Assembly (NCBI RefSeq): GCF_029892155.1
Contig: NZ_JARZAG010000040.1
Coordinates: forward strand, 1 to 55,287
From: Kitasatospora sp. GAS204B
Lineage (GTDB): Bacteria; Actinomycetota; Actinomycetes; Streptomycetales; Streptomycetaceae
DNA length: 55,287 nucleotides
Reading direction: 5' to 3'
Both the position numbers and the translations under genes were made by a program. This document shows positions 31,848 through 40,041 of this stretch, piece after piece. Position 1 is the first letter of the stretch. The number at the start of each line of letters is the position of its first letter. Below the pieces are notes generated by a model that saw only the letters and a program-made list of their open reading frames with translations, made no database searches and was not told the DNA's origin.

Positions 31848-34800
31848 ATGGCTATCATGACGCAGATCAGCACACAGGGTGACCGGCAGGGGCCGGCCAC
31901 GCCTCCTGGCGTGCCCGAATCCCCCGAGGTGCCGGCACCCGCCGTGCCCGCGCTCTTCGGCACCGGCGCGGCCCCGGTGGCCCGCACGCTGGTCGACGTG
32001 CTGGACGCCGCCGTGCACGCCCACCCCCAGGAGCCCGCGCTGGACGACGGGCGCACCCAGCTCAGCTACCGCGCGCTGGCCGCCGAGGTCGAGGCGCTGC
32101 GCCGCAAGCTGGCCGCCGCCGGAGTCGGGCTCGGCGACCGGGTGGGCATCCGCGTCCCGTCCGGCACCAACGACCTCTACATCGGGATCCTGGCCGTCCT
32201 CGCGGTCGGCGCGGCCTACGTGCCGGTGGACGCCGAGGACCCGCAGGAGCGCGCCGACCTGGTCTTCGGCGAGGCCGAGGTGACCGCCGTGCTCGGCGCC
32301 GGCCACGAGCTGACCGCACTGCGCCCGGGCAGCGGCAGCGCCGGGCGACCCACCCCGGACCACGACGCGTGGATCATCTTCACCTCCGGCTCCACCGGCA
32401 AGCCCAAGGGCGTGGCCGTCACCCACCGCAACGCCGCCGCCTTCGTGGACGCCGAGGCCGCGATGTTCCTCCAGGAGGAGCCGATCGGCCCCGGCGACCG
32501 CGTGATGGCCGGGCTCTCGGTCGCCTTCGACGCCTCCTGCGAGGAGATGTGGCTGGCCTGGCGCTACGGCGCCTGCCTGGTGCCGGTGCCGCGCTCGCAG
32601 GTGCGCAGCGGCGCCGACCTGGGCCCGTGGCTGGCCGAGCAGGACATCACGGTGGTCTCCACCGTCCCGACGCTGGCCGCGCTCTGGCCCGCCGAGTCGC
32701 TGGGCGACGTCCGGCTGCTGATCTTCGGTGGCGAGGCCTGCCCGCCCGAGCTGGTCGAGCGGCTGGTCACCGAGGGCCGCGAGGTGTGGAACACCTACGG
32801 CCCGACCGAGGCCACCGTGGTCGCCTGCGGCGCGCTGCTGACCGGCGAGGGCCAGGTGAGGATCGGCCTGCCGCTGGACGGCTGGGAGCTGGCCGTGGTC
32901 GACGAGCAGGACCGCCCGGTCGCGATGGGCGACAGCGGTCAGCTGGTGATCGGCGGCGTCGGCCTGGCCCGCTACCTGGACCCGGCCAAGGACGCCGAGA
33001 AGTACGCGCCGCTGCCCTCGCTCGGCTGGGAGCGGGCCTACCGCAGCGGTGACCTGGTCCGGGCCGAGCCCGAGGGCCTGATCTTCCTGGGCCGCGCGGA
33101 CGAGCAGATCAAGCTCGGCGGGCGCCGGATCGAACTGGGCGAGGTGGACGCCGCGCTGCAGGCGCTGCCCGGCGTGGCGGGCGCGGCGGCGGCCGTGCGG
33201 ACCGCGCGCGGCGGCAACCAGCTGCTGGTCGGCTACCTGGTGACCCAGGACGGCTGGGACCACGAGGCGGCCGTGACGAAGCTGCGCGCCGAGCTGCCGG
33301 CCGCCCTGGTGCCGCTGCTCGCGCCGGTCGCCGAGCTGCCCACCCGCACCTCGGGCAAGGTGGACCGCAACGCGCTGCCCTGGCCGCTGGAGCTGGCGCC
33401 GAGCGGACCGGTCGAGCAGTTGTACGGCACCGAAGCCTGGCTGGCCGAGCAGTGGAGCGAGATCCTCGGCATCCCGGTGACCAGCGCGCAGGACGACTTC
33501 TTCGCGATCGGCGGCGGCAGCCTGGCCGCCGCCCGGCTGACCACGCTGCTGCGCACCCGCTACCCCGCCGCCGCCGTGCTGGACATCTACCAGCAGCCGG
33601 TGCTGCGCAAGCTGGCCCGCCACCTGGAGCGCTCGGCGCAGGGCGAGGGCGCCAGGCGCGAGATCGCGCCCACCCCGACCCGGGCCAAGCTGGTCCAGCT
33701 GCTGCTGATGCTCCCGCTGTTCACCCTGGTCGGGCTGCGCTGGACGACCGCGCTGCTGGCGCTCGGCAACGTGCTGCACTGGTTCGGCGCCTACACCTGG
33801 GCGCCGACCGCCTCGTGGTGGCTGCTGGCCTCGGCGGGCCTGCTGCTGTTCAGCGCGCCGGGCCGGCTCGCGATCGCGGCCGGCGGCGCCCGCCTGCTGC
33901 TGCGCGGCGTGCGGCCCGGCAGCCACCCGCGCGGCGGGAGCGTGCACCTGCGGCTGTGGGCGGCCGAGCGGCTGGCCGAGGCCAGCGGCGCCACCGAGCT
34001 GTCCGGTTCCTGGCTGAACCGCTACGGCCGGGCGCTCGGCGCGCGGATCGCCGACGACGTGGACCTGCACTCGCTGCCGCCGGTCACCGGCATGCTGCGG
34101 CTCGGCAAGGGCTGCGCGATCGAGGCCGAGGTCGACCTGTCCGGCTACTGGCTGGACGGCGACCGGCTGGAGATCGGCCAGCTCCGGGTCGGCGCCGGCG
34201 CGGTGATCGGCACCCGCAGCGCGCTGTTCCCCGGCTCCCGGGTCGGCAAGCGCTCCGAGGTGGCGCCCGGTTCGGGCGTGACCGGGCAGATCCCGACCGG
34301 CCAGCGCTGGGCCGGCGCGCCCGCCGTCAAGCTCGGCAAGGCCGAACACGGCTGGCCCAAGCAGCGGCCGCCGCACCTGCGCCGCTGGTCCGCGCTGTAC
34401 GGCGTGACCGGCTTCGGGCTGAGCGTGCTGCCCGCGCTGGCCGCCGCGCCCGCGCTGCTGGTGGCCGTCCAGTTCGTCGCTCCCGGCGACGGGCTCGGCG
34501 CGGCGCTGCGCGGCGCCCTGCTCGCCGTCGTGCCGGCCACGCTGGCCTACGGCACCACGTACGCGCTGCTGGTGCTGGCCGCCGTCCGGCTGCTCAGCCT
34601 GGGCCTGCGCACCGGCTACCACCCGCTGCACGGCCGGGTCGGCTGGCAGGCCTGGACGGTCAGCCAGCTGATGGACCTGGCCCGCGAGACGCTCTTCCCG
34701 CTCTACGCGGGTCTGGCCACCCCGATCTGGCTGCGTCTGCTCGGGATGAAGGTCGGCCGCAATGCCGAGGTCTCCACGGTGCTGGCGCTGCCCAGCCTGA

Positions 34801-35765
34801 CCACGGTCGGCGACGGCGCCTTCCTGGCCGACGACACCCTGATCGCGCCCTACGAGCTGGGCGGCGGCTGGCTGCGGATCGGCCGGGCCGAGATCGGTGA
34901 CCGGGCCTTCCTCGGCAACTCCGGGATGACCGCGCCCGGGCGCGCCGTGCCGGACCGGGGCCTGGTCGGGGTGCTCTCGGCCACCCCGAAGAAGGCCAAG
35001 AAGGGCAGCTCCTACCTCGGCATGCCGCCGATGAAGCTGCCGCGCGCCGCCGACGTCGCCGACCAGAGCCTGACCTACGACCCGCCGACCCGGCTGCTCT
35101 GGGCCCGCGGCCTGGTCGAGGTCTGCCGGCTGGTTCCGGTGCTCTGCTCGGCCGCACTGGCCCTGCTGACCGCCGCCGCGCTCTGCGCGCTGGCCGCGAC
35201 CGGCTCGCCGCTGCTCGCGGCGCTGCTCTCCGGCCTGGTCCTGCTGGCCGCCGGCGCCGTCGCCTGCGTCGTCTCGCTGGCCGCCAAGTGGCTGCTGATC
35301 GGCCGGTTCAAGGCGGTCGAGCACCCGCTGTGGAGCGGGTTCGTCTGGCGCAACGAGCTGGCCGACACCTTCACCGAGGTGCTGGCCGTGCCGTGGCTGA
35401 TCGGCGCGGTGCCCGGCACCCCGCTGATGACGCTCTGGCTGCGCGGCCTGGGTGCCCGGATCGGGCGGGGCGTGTGGTGCGAGAGCTACTGGCTGCCCGA
35501 GGCCGACCTGGTCACCCTCGGCGCCGGGGTCAGCATCAACCGGGGCTGCGTGCTGCAGACCCACCTCTTCCACGACCGGATCATGCGCATGGATACTGTG
35601 GTGTTCCGCGAGGGCGCCACCCTGGGCCCGGGCGGGATCGTGCTGCCCGGCAGCACCATCGGGGCGCGCAGCACGCTGGGCCCGGCCTCGCTGGTGATGG
35701 GGGCCGAGTCGGTCCCGGCGGACACCCGCTGGCTGGGCAACCCGATCGAGGCCTGGCAGGCGTAA
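31848..35765 (+). CDS. pls: Pls-type membrane NRPS (predicted epsilon-poly-lysine-type synthetase)
   Basis: This 1305-residue protein (Pls of S. albulus is about 1319) has the following order. An adenylation domain spans about 30-510, with FTSGSTGKPKGVAVTH, NTYGPTEATVV, YRSGDLVR and TSGKVDRNAL. A carrier domain follows (DDFFAIGGGSLAAARL, Ser for phosphopantetheine). Then come six membrane helices in three pairs, separated by three hexapeptide-like C domains. Aligned by eye with GrsA, pocket positions 235-331 read D-A-E-S-I-G-T-V-V. This differs at two places from the bacitracin lysine code as I remember it; Glu239 suits a cationic side chain. Chain-elongating C-tandem domains replace a normal condensation domain. 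The ATG at 31848 is used; an ATG at 31857 also exists. Confidence 0.87.
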   Translation: MAIMTQISTQGDRQGPATPPGVPESPEVPAPAVPALFGTGAAPVARTLVDVLDAAVHAHPQEPALDDGRTQLSYRALAAEVEALRRKLAAAGVGLGDRVGIRVPSGTNDLYIGILAVLAVGAAYVPVDAEDPQERADLVFGEAEVTAVLGAGHELTALRPGSGSAGRPTPDHDAWIIFTSGSTGKPKGVAVTHRNAAAFVDAEAAMFLQEEPIGPGDRVMAGLSVAFDASCEEMWLAWRYGACLVPVPRSQVRSGADLGPWLAEQDITVVSTVPTLAALWPAESLGDVRLLIFGGEACPPELVERLVTEGREVWNTYGPTEATVVACGALLTGEGQVRIGLPLDGWELAVVDEQDRPVAMGDSGQLVIGGVGLARYLDPAKDAEKYAPLPSLGWERAYRSGDLVRAEPEGLIFLGRADEQIKLGGRRIELGEVDAALQALPGVAGAAAAVRTARGGNQLLVGYLVTQDGWDHEAAVTKLRAELPAALVPLLAPVAELPTRTSGKVDRNALPWPLELAPSGPVEQLYGTEAWLAEQWSEILGIPVTSAQDDFFAIGGGSLAAARLTTLLRTRYPAAAVLDIYQQPVLRKLARHLERSAQGEGARREIAPTPTRAKLVQLLLMLPLFTLVGLRWTTALLALGNVLHWFGAYTWAPTASWWLLASAGLLLFSAPGRLAIAAGGARLLLRGVRPGSHPRGGSVHLRLWAAERLAEASGATELSGSWLNRYGRALGARIADDVDLHSLPPVTGMLRLGKGCAIEAEVDLSGYWLDGDRLEIGQLRVGAGAVIGTRSALFPGSRVGKRSEVAPGSGVTGQIPTGQRWAGAPAVKLGKAEHGWPKQRPPHLRRWSALYGVTGFGLSVLPALAAAPALLVAVQFVAPGDGLGAALRGALLAVVPATLAYGTTYALLVLAAVRLLSLGLRTGYHPLHGRVGWQAWTVSQLMDLARETLFPLYAGLATPIWLRLLGMKVGRNAEVSTVLALPSLTTVGDGAFLADDTLIAPYELGGGWLRIGRAEIGDRAFLGNSGMTAPGRAVPDRGLVGVLSATPKKAKKGSSYLGMPPMKLPRAADVADQSLTYDPPTRLLWARGLVEVCRLVPVLCSAALALLTAAALCALAATGSPLLAALLSGLVLLAAGAVACVVSLAAKWLLIGRFKAVEHPLWSGFVWRNELADTFTEVLAVPWLIGAVPGTPLMTLWLRGLGARIGRGVWCESYWLPEADLVTLGAGVSINRGCVLQTHLFHDRIMRMDTVVFREGATLGPGGIVLPGSTIGARSTLGPASLVMGAESVPADTRWLGNPIEAWQA

Positions 35766-35768
35766 CAG

Positions 35769-37259
35769 ATGCTCGGTACGGCAGAGGTCCGTGTGGCACA
35801 GGGAGTGGACGCAGCGGTGAGCCCCAAGCAGGTCGACCCCTACTTTCCGGGCAACGGCGACACCCGCTACCGGGTACACCGCTACGAACTGACCCTCGAC
35901 TACCGTCCCGGGCCCAACCGGCTGGCCGGCGCCGCCCGGATCAGCGCGCTGGCCGGTCCGGAGCCGCTGCGCGAGTTCGCCCTGGACCTGGCCGAGTTCC
36001 GGATCGGCCGGGTCCTGGTGGACGGCAGGGCCGCGCACTACACCCACCGGGGCGGCAAGCTGCGGGTCAAGCCGGCCAGGGCGCTCGCCTCGGGGGCCGC
36101 GTTCACCGTCGAGGTGCACTACAGCGGCAACCCGAAGCCGGTCCGCAGCCAGTGGGGCGGCCTGGGCTGGGAGGAACTGACGGACGGTGCCCTGGTGGCC
36201 AGTCAGCCCGTCGGCGCGCCGTCCTGGTTCCCGTGCAACGACCGGCCCGCTGACAAGGCCGCGTACCAGATATCGGTCACCACCCCCTCCCCCTACACGG
36301 TGGTGACGGGTGGTCGGCTGCTCACCCGGACCACCAAGGCCAGCAGCACCACCTGGGTCTACGAGCAGGCCGCGCCCACCTCCAGCTACCTGGTCGGGAT
36401 CGCGATCAGCGCCTTCGAGAAGGTGCTGCTGGTCGACGCCGAACCAGGCGCGGTCCCGCAGACCGGCTACGTGCCGGCCCGGCTGGTGCCGCGGTTCGCC
36501 GGCGACTTCGGCCGCCAGCCGCAGATGATGCGCCTCTTCGAGGAGCTCTACGGCCCCTACCCGTTCGGCGAGTACGCGGTGGTGGTGGCCGACGAGGAGC
36601 TGGACGTCCCGGTCGAGGCGCAGGGCCTGTCGTCCTTCGGCACGAACCACGTGGACGGCGTGCGCGGCTCCGAGCGCCTGGTCGCGCACGAGCTGGCCCA
36701 CCAGTGGTTCGGCAACAGCGTCACCATCGCGGACTGGCGGCACATCTGGCTCAACGAGGGCCTGGCGAAGTACTCGGAGTGGCTCTGGGCGGAACGCTCC
36801 GGCGGCCGCGACGCCCAGGCCCACGCCGCCGACGCCCACCGCCAGCTGAGCGCCCTCCCGCAGGACCTGCGGATCGCCGACCCCGGTCGCAAGCAGATGT
36901 TCGACGACCGGCTGTACGAGCGCGGCGGCCTGACGGTGCACGCGCTGCGCTGCGCCCTCGGTGACGAGGCCTTCTTCCGGATGCTGCGCGACTGGGCGAC
37001 TGGCCGCCGCCACGGGGTGGTGACCACGGCCGACTTCATGGCCCACGCGCAGCGGTACGCGGCGGTGGGCGGCTCGCTGGTGGAGCTGTTCGACGCCTGG
37101 CTCTTCGACGGGGCGCTGCCGGAACTGCCGGTGCCGGCGGCACCGGCGGCGGTCGTCGCCTCGGTGACACCGCTGCCGGGGGTGGCGGCAGAGCCGGCGG
37201 CGCGCGCTGCCGGTGGTCCGCTGAGCCTGCTCAGGCGGCCGCTGCGCCCCGGTCGCTGA
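35769..37259 (+). CDS. M1-family zinc metallopeptidase adjacent to pls
   Basis: This 496-residue protein (about 480 if GTG 35817 is used) has an M1 N-terminal sandwich (YFPGNGDTRYRVHRYELTLDY) and the catalytic HELAH at 307-311 with Glu330 in NEGLAKY, giving HEXXH-18-E. Where M1 enzymes normally have GAMEN it has PVEAQGLSSFG. No signal peptide or membrane helix is seen. It starts three bases after the pls stop, so the two are one operon. Known epsilon-poly-lysine degraders are zinc aminopeptidases, so a role in trimming, recycling or self-protection is a reasonable inference. Its end overlaps the convergent HEAT-repeat gene by 29 bp. Confidence 0.85.
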   Translation: MLGTAEVRVAQGVDAAVSPKQVDPYFPGNGDTRYRVHRYELTLDYRPGPNRLAGAARISALAGPEPLREFALDLAEFRIGRVLVDGRAAHYTHRGGKLRVKPARALASGAAFTVEVHYSGNPKPVRSQWGGLGWEELTDGALVASQPVGAPSWFPCNDRPADKAAYQISVTTPSPYTVVTGGRLLTRTTKASSTTWVYEQAAPTSSYLVGIAISAFEKVLLVDAEPGAVPQTGYVPARLVPRFAGDFGRQPQMMRLFEELYGPYPFGEYAVVVADEELDVPVEAQGLSSFGTNHVDGVRGSERLVAHELAHQWFGNSVTIADWRHIWLNEGLAKYSEWLWAERSGGRDAQAHAADAHRQLSALPQDLRIADPGRKQMFDDRLYERGGLTVHALRCALGDEAFFRMLRDWATGRRHGVVTTADFMAHAQRYAAVGGSLVELFDAWLFDGALPELPVPAAPAAVVASVTPLPGVAAEPAARAAGGPLSLLRRPLRPGR

Positions 37260-38295
37260 CGGCCAGGTCGGCGATGACCAGGTCGGCGATCACCAGGTCG
37301 GCGGCGCGGGTCGGGTCGCCGTCGGCGCGGGCGAGCAGCGCCCCGATGTCGTAGGCGAGTTCGGGCGGCGCGCCGGTGAGACGGAGCTCGTAGTCGAAGC
37401 GCGGCATGCTGACGGCCGCGTCCAGCTCGGGGCGCAGCCGGTGCAGCGCCTCCACCAGCTCCCAGGCGCGGCAAGCCAGTTGAGCGCGCTGCTCGGGATC
37501 ACAGGAGCGCACGGCGGCCTCGACCCACGAGTCACCGGGCTCGAACTCCCGCAGCACGGACAGCAGTTCGGGGGCACCCAGGATCTCCGCCGCGCCGAGG
37601 CTGAGGGTGTGCTCGCCGGCCGGGTCGGCGAGCAGCTCCGCCAACAGCGGGACAGCGCGCGGGTCGTGCCGCCGGGCCAGGCCGTTGACGCCCTCCGCGC
37701 GGGCGTCGGGGTACTCGTCCGTGGTCCGCTCCCAGAGCGCGGCCTGGATCTCGGGACTGTCGAGCTCGGCCACGGAGCCCAGCTCGAAGGTCGCCCAGTT
37801 GCGGACGTCCGGGTCGGCGTCGCGGGTCAGCGCCAGCAGGGCCTCGAGCTCCTGACCCTCCGCCCGGTCGCCGAGAGCCACCGCGAAGTTGACGGCCACG
37901 TGGAAACGCACCTCGGCGTCCGGGTGCCGGGCGAGGCCGACCAGCACGGGGGCCGCTCGCCGGTCCTGCGTCCGGCCGAGCGCGCCGGCCAGCGAACTCA
38001 GCACCCGGCCCTCGGCCTCCCCCTGCGCGAGCGCGAGCAACGCGGTCAGCGCCTCGGGGCGGGCGGCTTCGTGCCGGTCGCAGACGTCCTTCAGCAGGTC
38101 ACAGCCGGCCGCGCGGTCGATCGGGTCGGGCGCACCGAGCAGCGCCAGGCCGAGCGGCAGCGCGACCGTCGGCTCGGCGGACGCCTGGTGCAGCAGCGTG
38201 TGGTAGTCGTGCCAGCGGTCGTCGTCGTCCGTCTCGAGCGCGCGGCGTGCTGCTGCCAGGGCTTGGTCGACCAGGGTGTGCGTGTCCGTGCTCAT
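37231..38295 (-). CDS. HEAT-repeat protein
   Basis: This 354-residue solenoid has several HEAT motifs (DRRAAPVLVGLARHPDAEVRF, LLALTRDADPDVRNWATFELG, DPRAVPLLAELLADPAG). No catalytic motif is seen; such proteins are scaffolds. The C-terminal tail carries the repeated sequence DLVIADLVIADLAV from tandem 15-bp units. It overlaps the M1 gene tail by 29 bp in convergent orientation. There is no signal peptide. Partners are unknown. Confidence 0.72.
   Translation of the reverse strand: MSTDTHTLVDQALAAARRALETDDDDRWHDYHTLLHQASAEPTVALPLGLALLGAPDPIDRAAGCDLLKDVCDRHEAARPEALTALLALAQGEAEGRVLSSLAGALGRTQDRRAAPVLVGLARHPDAEVRFHVAVNFAVALGDRAEGQELEALLALTRDADPDVRNWATFELGSVAELDSPEIQAALWERTTDEYPDARAEGVNGLARRHDPRAVPLLAELLADPAGEHTLSLGAAEILGAPELLSVLREFEPGDSWVEAAVRSCDPEQRAQLACRAWELVEALHRLRPELDAAVSMPRFDYELRLTGAPPELAYDIGALLARADGDPTRAADLVIADLVIADLAVSDRGAAAA
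37263..37307 (-). repeat. Three 15-bp tandem units in the HEAT-repeat gene
   Basis: Units CCAGGTCGGCGATGA, CCAGGTCGGCGATCA and CCAGGTCGGCGGCGC (plus-strand reading) encode the repeated DLVIA tail just before the stop. Confidence 0.85.
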
Positions 38296-38358
38296 CAGGG
38301 CATCCTGGCAGCCGGACGGGCGGAGCGCTGCGGGGTTTCCCGGGCGTCCTCCTCCGTC

Positions 38359-38395
38359 AAAAGGGATTGAGGGGCGATCATCGGGCTGCTAGCTT
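38359..38395 (+). promoter_or_regulatory. Sigma-A-type promoter with upstream A-tract (possible WblC/WhiB7 target)
   Basis: TTGAGG (38367-38372) and TAGCTT (38390-38395) are 17 bp apart, the optimal spacing. AAAA lies at 38359-38362, four bases before the -35. A short A/T tract just upstream of a TTGA -35 is what WhiB7/WblC recognises. Transcription would begin near 38402 and cover the leader ORF. Confidence 0.6.
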
Positions 38396-38432
38396 TCACT
38401 CGACCGTGACACCGCCCGAGGAGGTGAGACCC

Positions 38433-38486
38433 ATGAACGCTACATCGATGTGGGTGCTCCCCCTTGCCGTCACGGCCGGCGATTGA
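38433..38486 (+). CDS. 17-codon leader peptide ORF
   Basis: The peptide is MNATSMWVLPLAVTAGD. Its start has a very strong ribosome site (GAGGAGGTGAG, 38419-38429). It ends 55 bp before the alpha/beta hydrolase. Between them is a hairpin: CGGGAG at 38499-38504 pairs with CTCCCG at 38523-38528, and GCC pairs with GGC inside. The right arm touches the hydrolase ribosome site AAAGG. This layout suggests ribosome-dependent translational or transcriptional attenuation of the hydrolase. Expression of the peptide is not proven. Confidence 0.6.
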   Translation: MNATSMWVLPLAVTAGD

Positions 38487-38498
38487 CGTAGGTGTCGC

Positions 38499-38528
38499 CG
38501 GGAGCGCCTCGACAACAAGGCACTCCCG
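38499..38528 (+). promoter_or_regulatory. Intergenic hairpin between leader ORF and hydrolase
   Basis: Arms CGGGAGCGCC and GGCACTCCCG (one mismatch) enclose a 10-nt loop TCGACAACAA. The hairpin ends one base before AAAGG, the ribosome site of the hydrolase at 38542. It lacks a T-tract, so translation control is more likely than termination. Confidence 0.55.
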
Positions 38529-38541
38529 AAAGGCAACACCC

Positions 38542-39309
38542 ATGTACTCTCTGCGGTTCACCACCGAGTCGTCGTCGAACGGCGTGCTCGAGCGCGACTT
38601 CACCGTGGGCGACGTCCCCGGGGTTCTCTGGTCGCCGGCCTCCGACGCGGCCGATCACGCGCCGCTGATCCTGATGGCCCACGGCGGCGGCAACCACAAG
38701 AAGCACCCGGCGATGTCCGGCCGCGCCCAGCGCCTCGTGGCCGGCTGTGGCTTCCACGTCGCCGTCATCGACGCGCCCGGTCACGGCGATCGGCCGCGCA
38801 CCGCGCACGACGAGGCGGAAATCGCCGAGCTGTTCCGGGCGAGGGCGGCGGGCGAGCCGGAAGGCCCGATCGTCGTCCGTTACAACGACCACCTGGCCAA
38901 GCTCGCCGTGCCCGAGTACCAGGCGACCCTGGACGCCCTCCAGGAACTCCCGGAGATCGGCACCGACGGGCCGGTCGGCTTCTGGGGCATCAACATGGGC
39001 ACCGCGATCGGCCTACCGCTCGTGGCGATCGAACCCCGGATCACCGCCGCGGTCTTCGGCCAGCACTGGCCCGACACCCTGGCCGAGCAGGCGAAGCAGA
39101 TCACCATCCCGATCGAGTTCGACCTGCAGTGGGACGACGAGCACATCCCGCGCGAGGCCGGTCTCGCGCTCTTCGACGCCTTCGCCTCGACGGAGAAGAC
39201 GTTGCACGCCAACGCGGGCAAGCACAAGGAGCTGCCCAGGTTCGAGGCGGACAGCGCAGTCCGGTTCTTCGCCCGGCACTTCGGCCCGGCGGTCACCTCG
39301 CCGGCGTGA
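38542..39309 (+). CDS. Alpha/beta hydrolase preceded by a leader ORF
   Basis: This 255-residue alpha/beta-hydrolase has an oxyanion start HGGGNHKKHPAM, an IDAPGHGDRP strand, a nucleophile elbow reading GFWGINMGTAIG (the residue after I is Asn where Ser is usual; GINMG replaces GxSxG), and a C-terminal HKELPRFEADSAVRFF His. The substitution of the nucleophile deserves checking. The enzyme resembles dienelactone-hydrolase-type proteins. The upstream arrangement is typical of genes induced by ribosome-targeting antibiotics, so a drug-esterase or related role is possible but unproven. Confidence 0.75.
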   Translation: MYSLRFTTESSSNGVLERDFTVGDVPGVLWSPASDAADHAPLILMAHGGGNHKKHPAMSGRAQRLVAGCGFHVAVIDAPGHGDRPRTAHDEAEIAELFRARAAGEPEGPIVVRYNDHLAKLAVPEYQATLDALQELPEIGTDGPVGFWGINMGTAIGLPLVAIEPRITAAVFGQHWPDTLAEQAKQITIPIEFDLQWDDEHIPREAGLALFDAFASTEKTLHANAGKHKELPRFEADSAVRFFARHFGPAVTSPA

Positions 39310-39488
39310 CGTGCGCGGCTGCGGCGTCCGGCCTGCCAACCGGGCGCCGCGGCATCGCCGCGTGCCGGCCGTAGGGCGTGGGAAGTTGGAGCGCGGGCGG
39401 CTGGAGGATGCCGGGGTCGGGCTCCGCTCGGGGACGGGCCGGCGAAATCCCGTTGCCGGGCCGGACGAACGTCCCGACACTGGGGGGC

Positions 39489-40034
39489 ATGCTCGGATTC
39501 GTCAGGACCGACAACGAAGCCCTCGTCTCCTGCCTGGGCGATCCACAACGCACCGTGGCGGCCTACCGGGAGCTGCTGCGCCGCAAGGATGCTGCGGTCG
39601 GCGCCATTCGCGCCGGCCTGGACCACGAGAACCCGGCTGTCCGGGAAGGCTGCTGCCGCCTGCTGGACCACCTGGTCGACACCGAGTCCATGAGCCGGCT
39701 GATCGCCATGACCGAGGACCCGGACGCCAAGGTCAGGATCGCGGCGTTCCATGCCCTGGCCTGTGACCGCTGCAAGGGCGACAGCTGCGCGCCGGGCGCG
39801 GACCAGGTCCTCGAACAGGCGCTGCGCCACCTGGCCACCGACCCCGACGCGGGGGTCCGGACGAGGGCCGCCGAGCTCGTCGGCAAGTTCGTGCACACCG
39901 ACGCCCGCGCCGTCGCGGCCCTGACGGCGTCCCACGCTCGGGACCCGAGCCCGGCCGTGCGGAAGAAGGCGGGGTGGTTCGCTCCCGGCGGGACCATCTA
40001 CGCATGGACTCGCCGCGCGGCTGGCGATGGCTGA
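39489..40034 (+). CDS. Small HEAT-repeat protein with a Cys cluster
   Basis: This 181-residue protein begins MLGFVRTDNEALVSCLGD and has four to five HEAT-like helical pairs (ENPAVREGCCRLLDHLVD, DPDAKVRIAAFHALACD, DPDAGVRTRAAELVGKFV, DPSPAVRKKAGWFAPGG). A small cluster, CDRCKGDSC, could bind metal. The ATG at 39489 follows a G-run. It is convergent with the lipoprotein gene, ending 7 bp away. No function is recognised. Confidence 0.68.
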   Translation: MLGFVRTDNEALVSCLGDPQRTVAAYRELLRRKDAAVGAIRAGLDHENPAVREGCCRLLDHLVDTESMSRLIAMTEDPDAKVRIAAFHALACDRCKGDSCAPGADQVLEQALRHLATDPDAGVRTRAAELVGKFVHTDARAVAALTASHARDPSPAVRKKAGWFAPGGTIYAWTRRAAGDG

Positions 40035-40041
40035 CTGTTCG

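Noticed and set aside
31797..37046. Very long minus-strand open frame of about 1749 codons antisense to pls and the M1 gene
   Set aside because: High-GC codon bias of the real genes leaves the opposite frame free of stops; the translation is low-complexity (His/Arg/Gly/Gln-rich) with no domain.
38499..38528. Rho-independent terminator before the hydrolase
   Set aside because: The stem is imperfect and no T-tract follows; translational occlusion of the adjacent ribosome site is the better reading.
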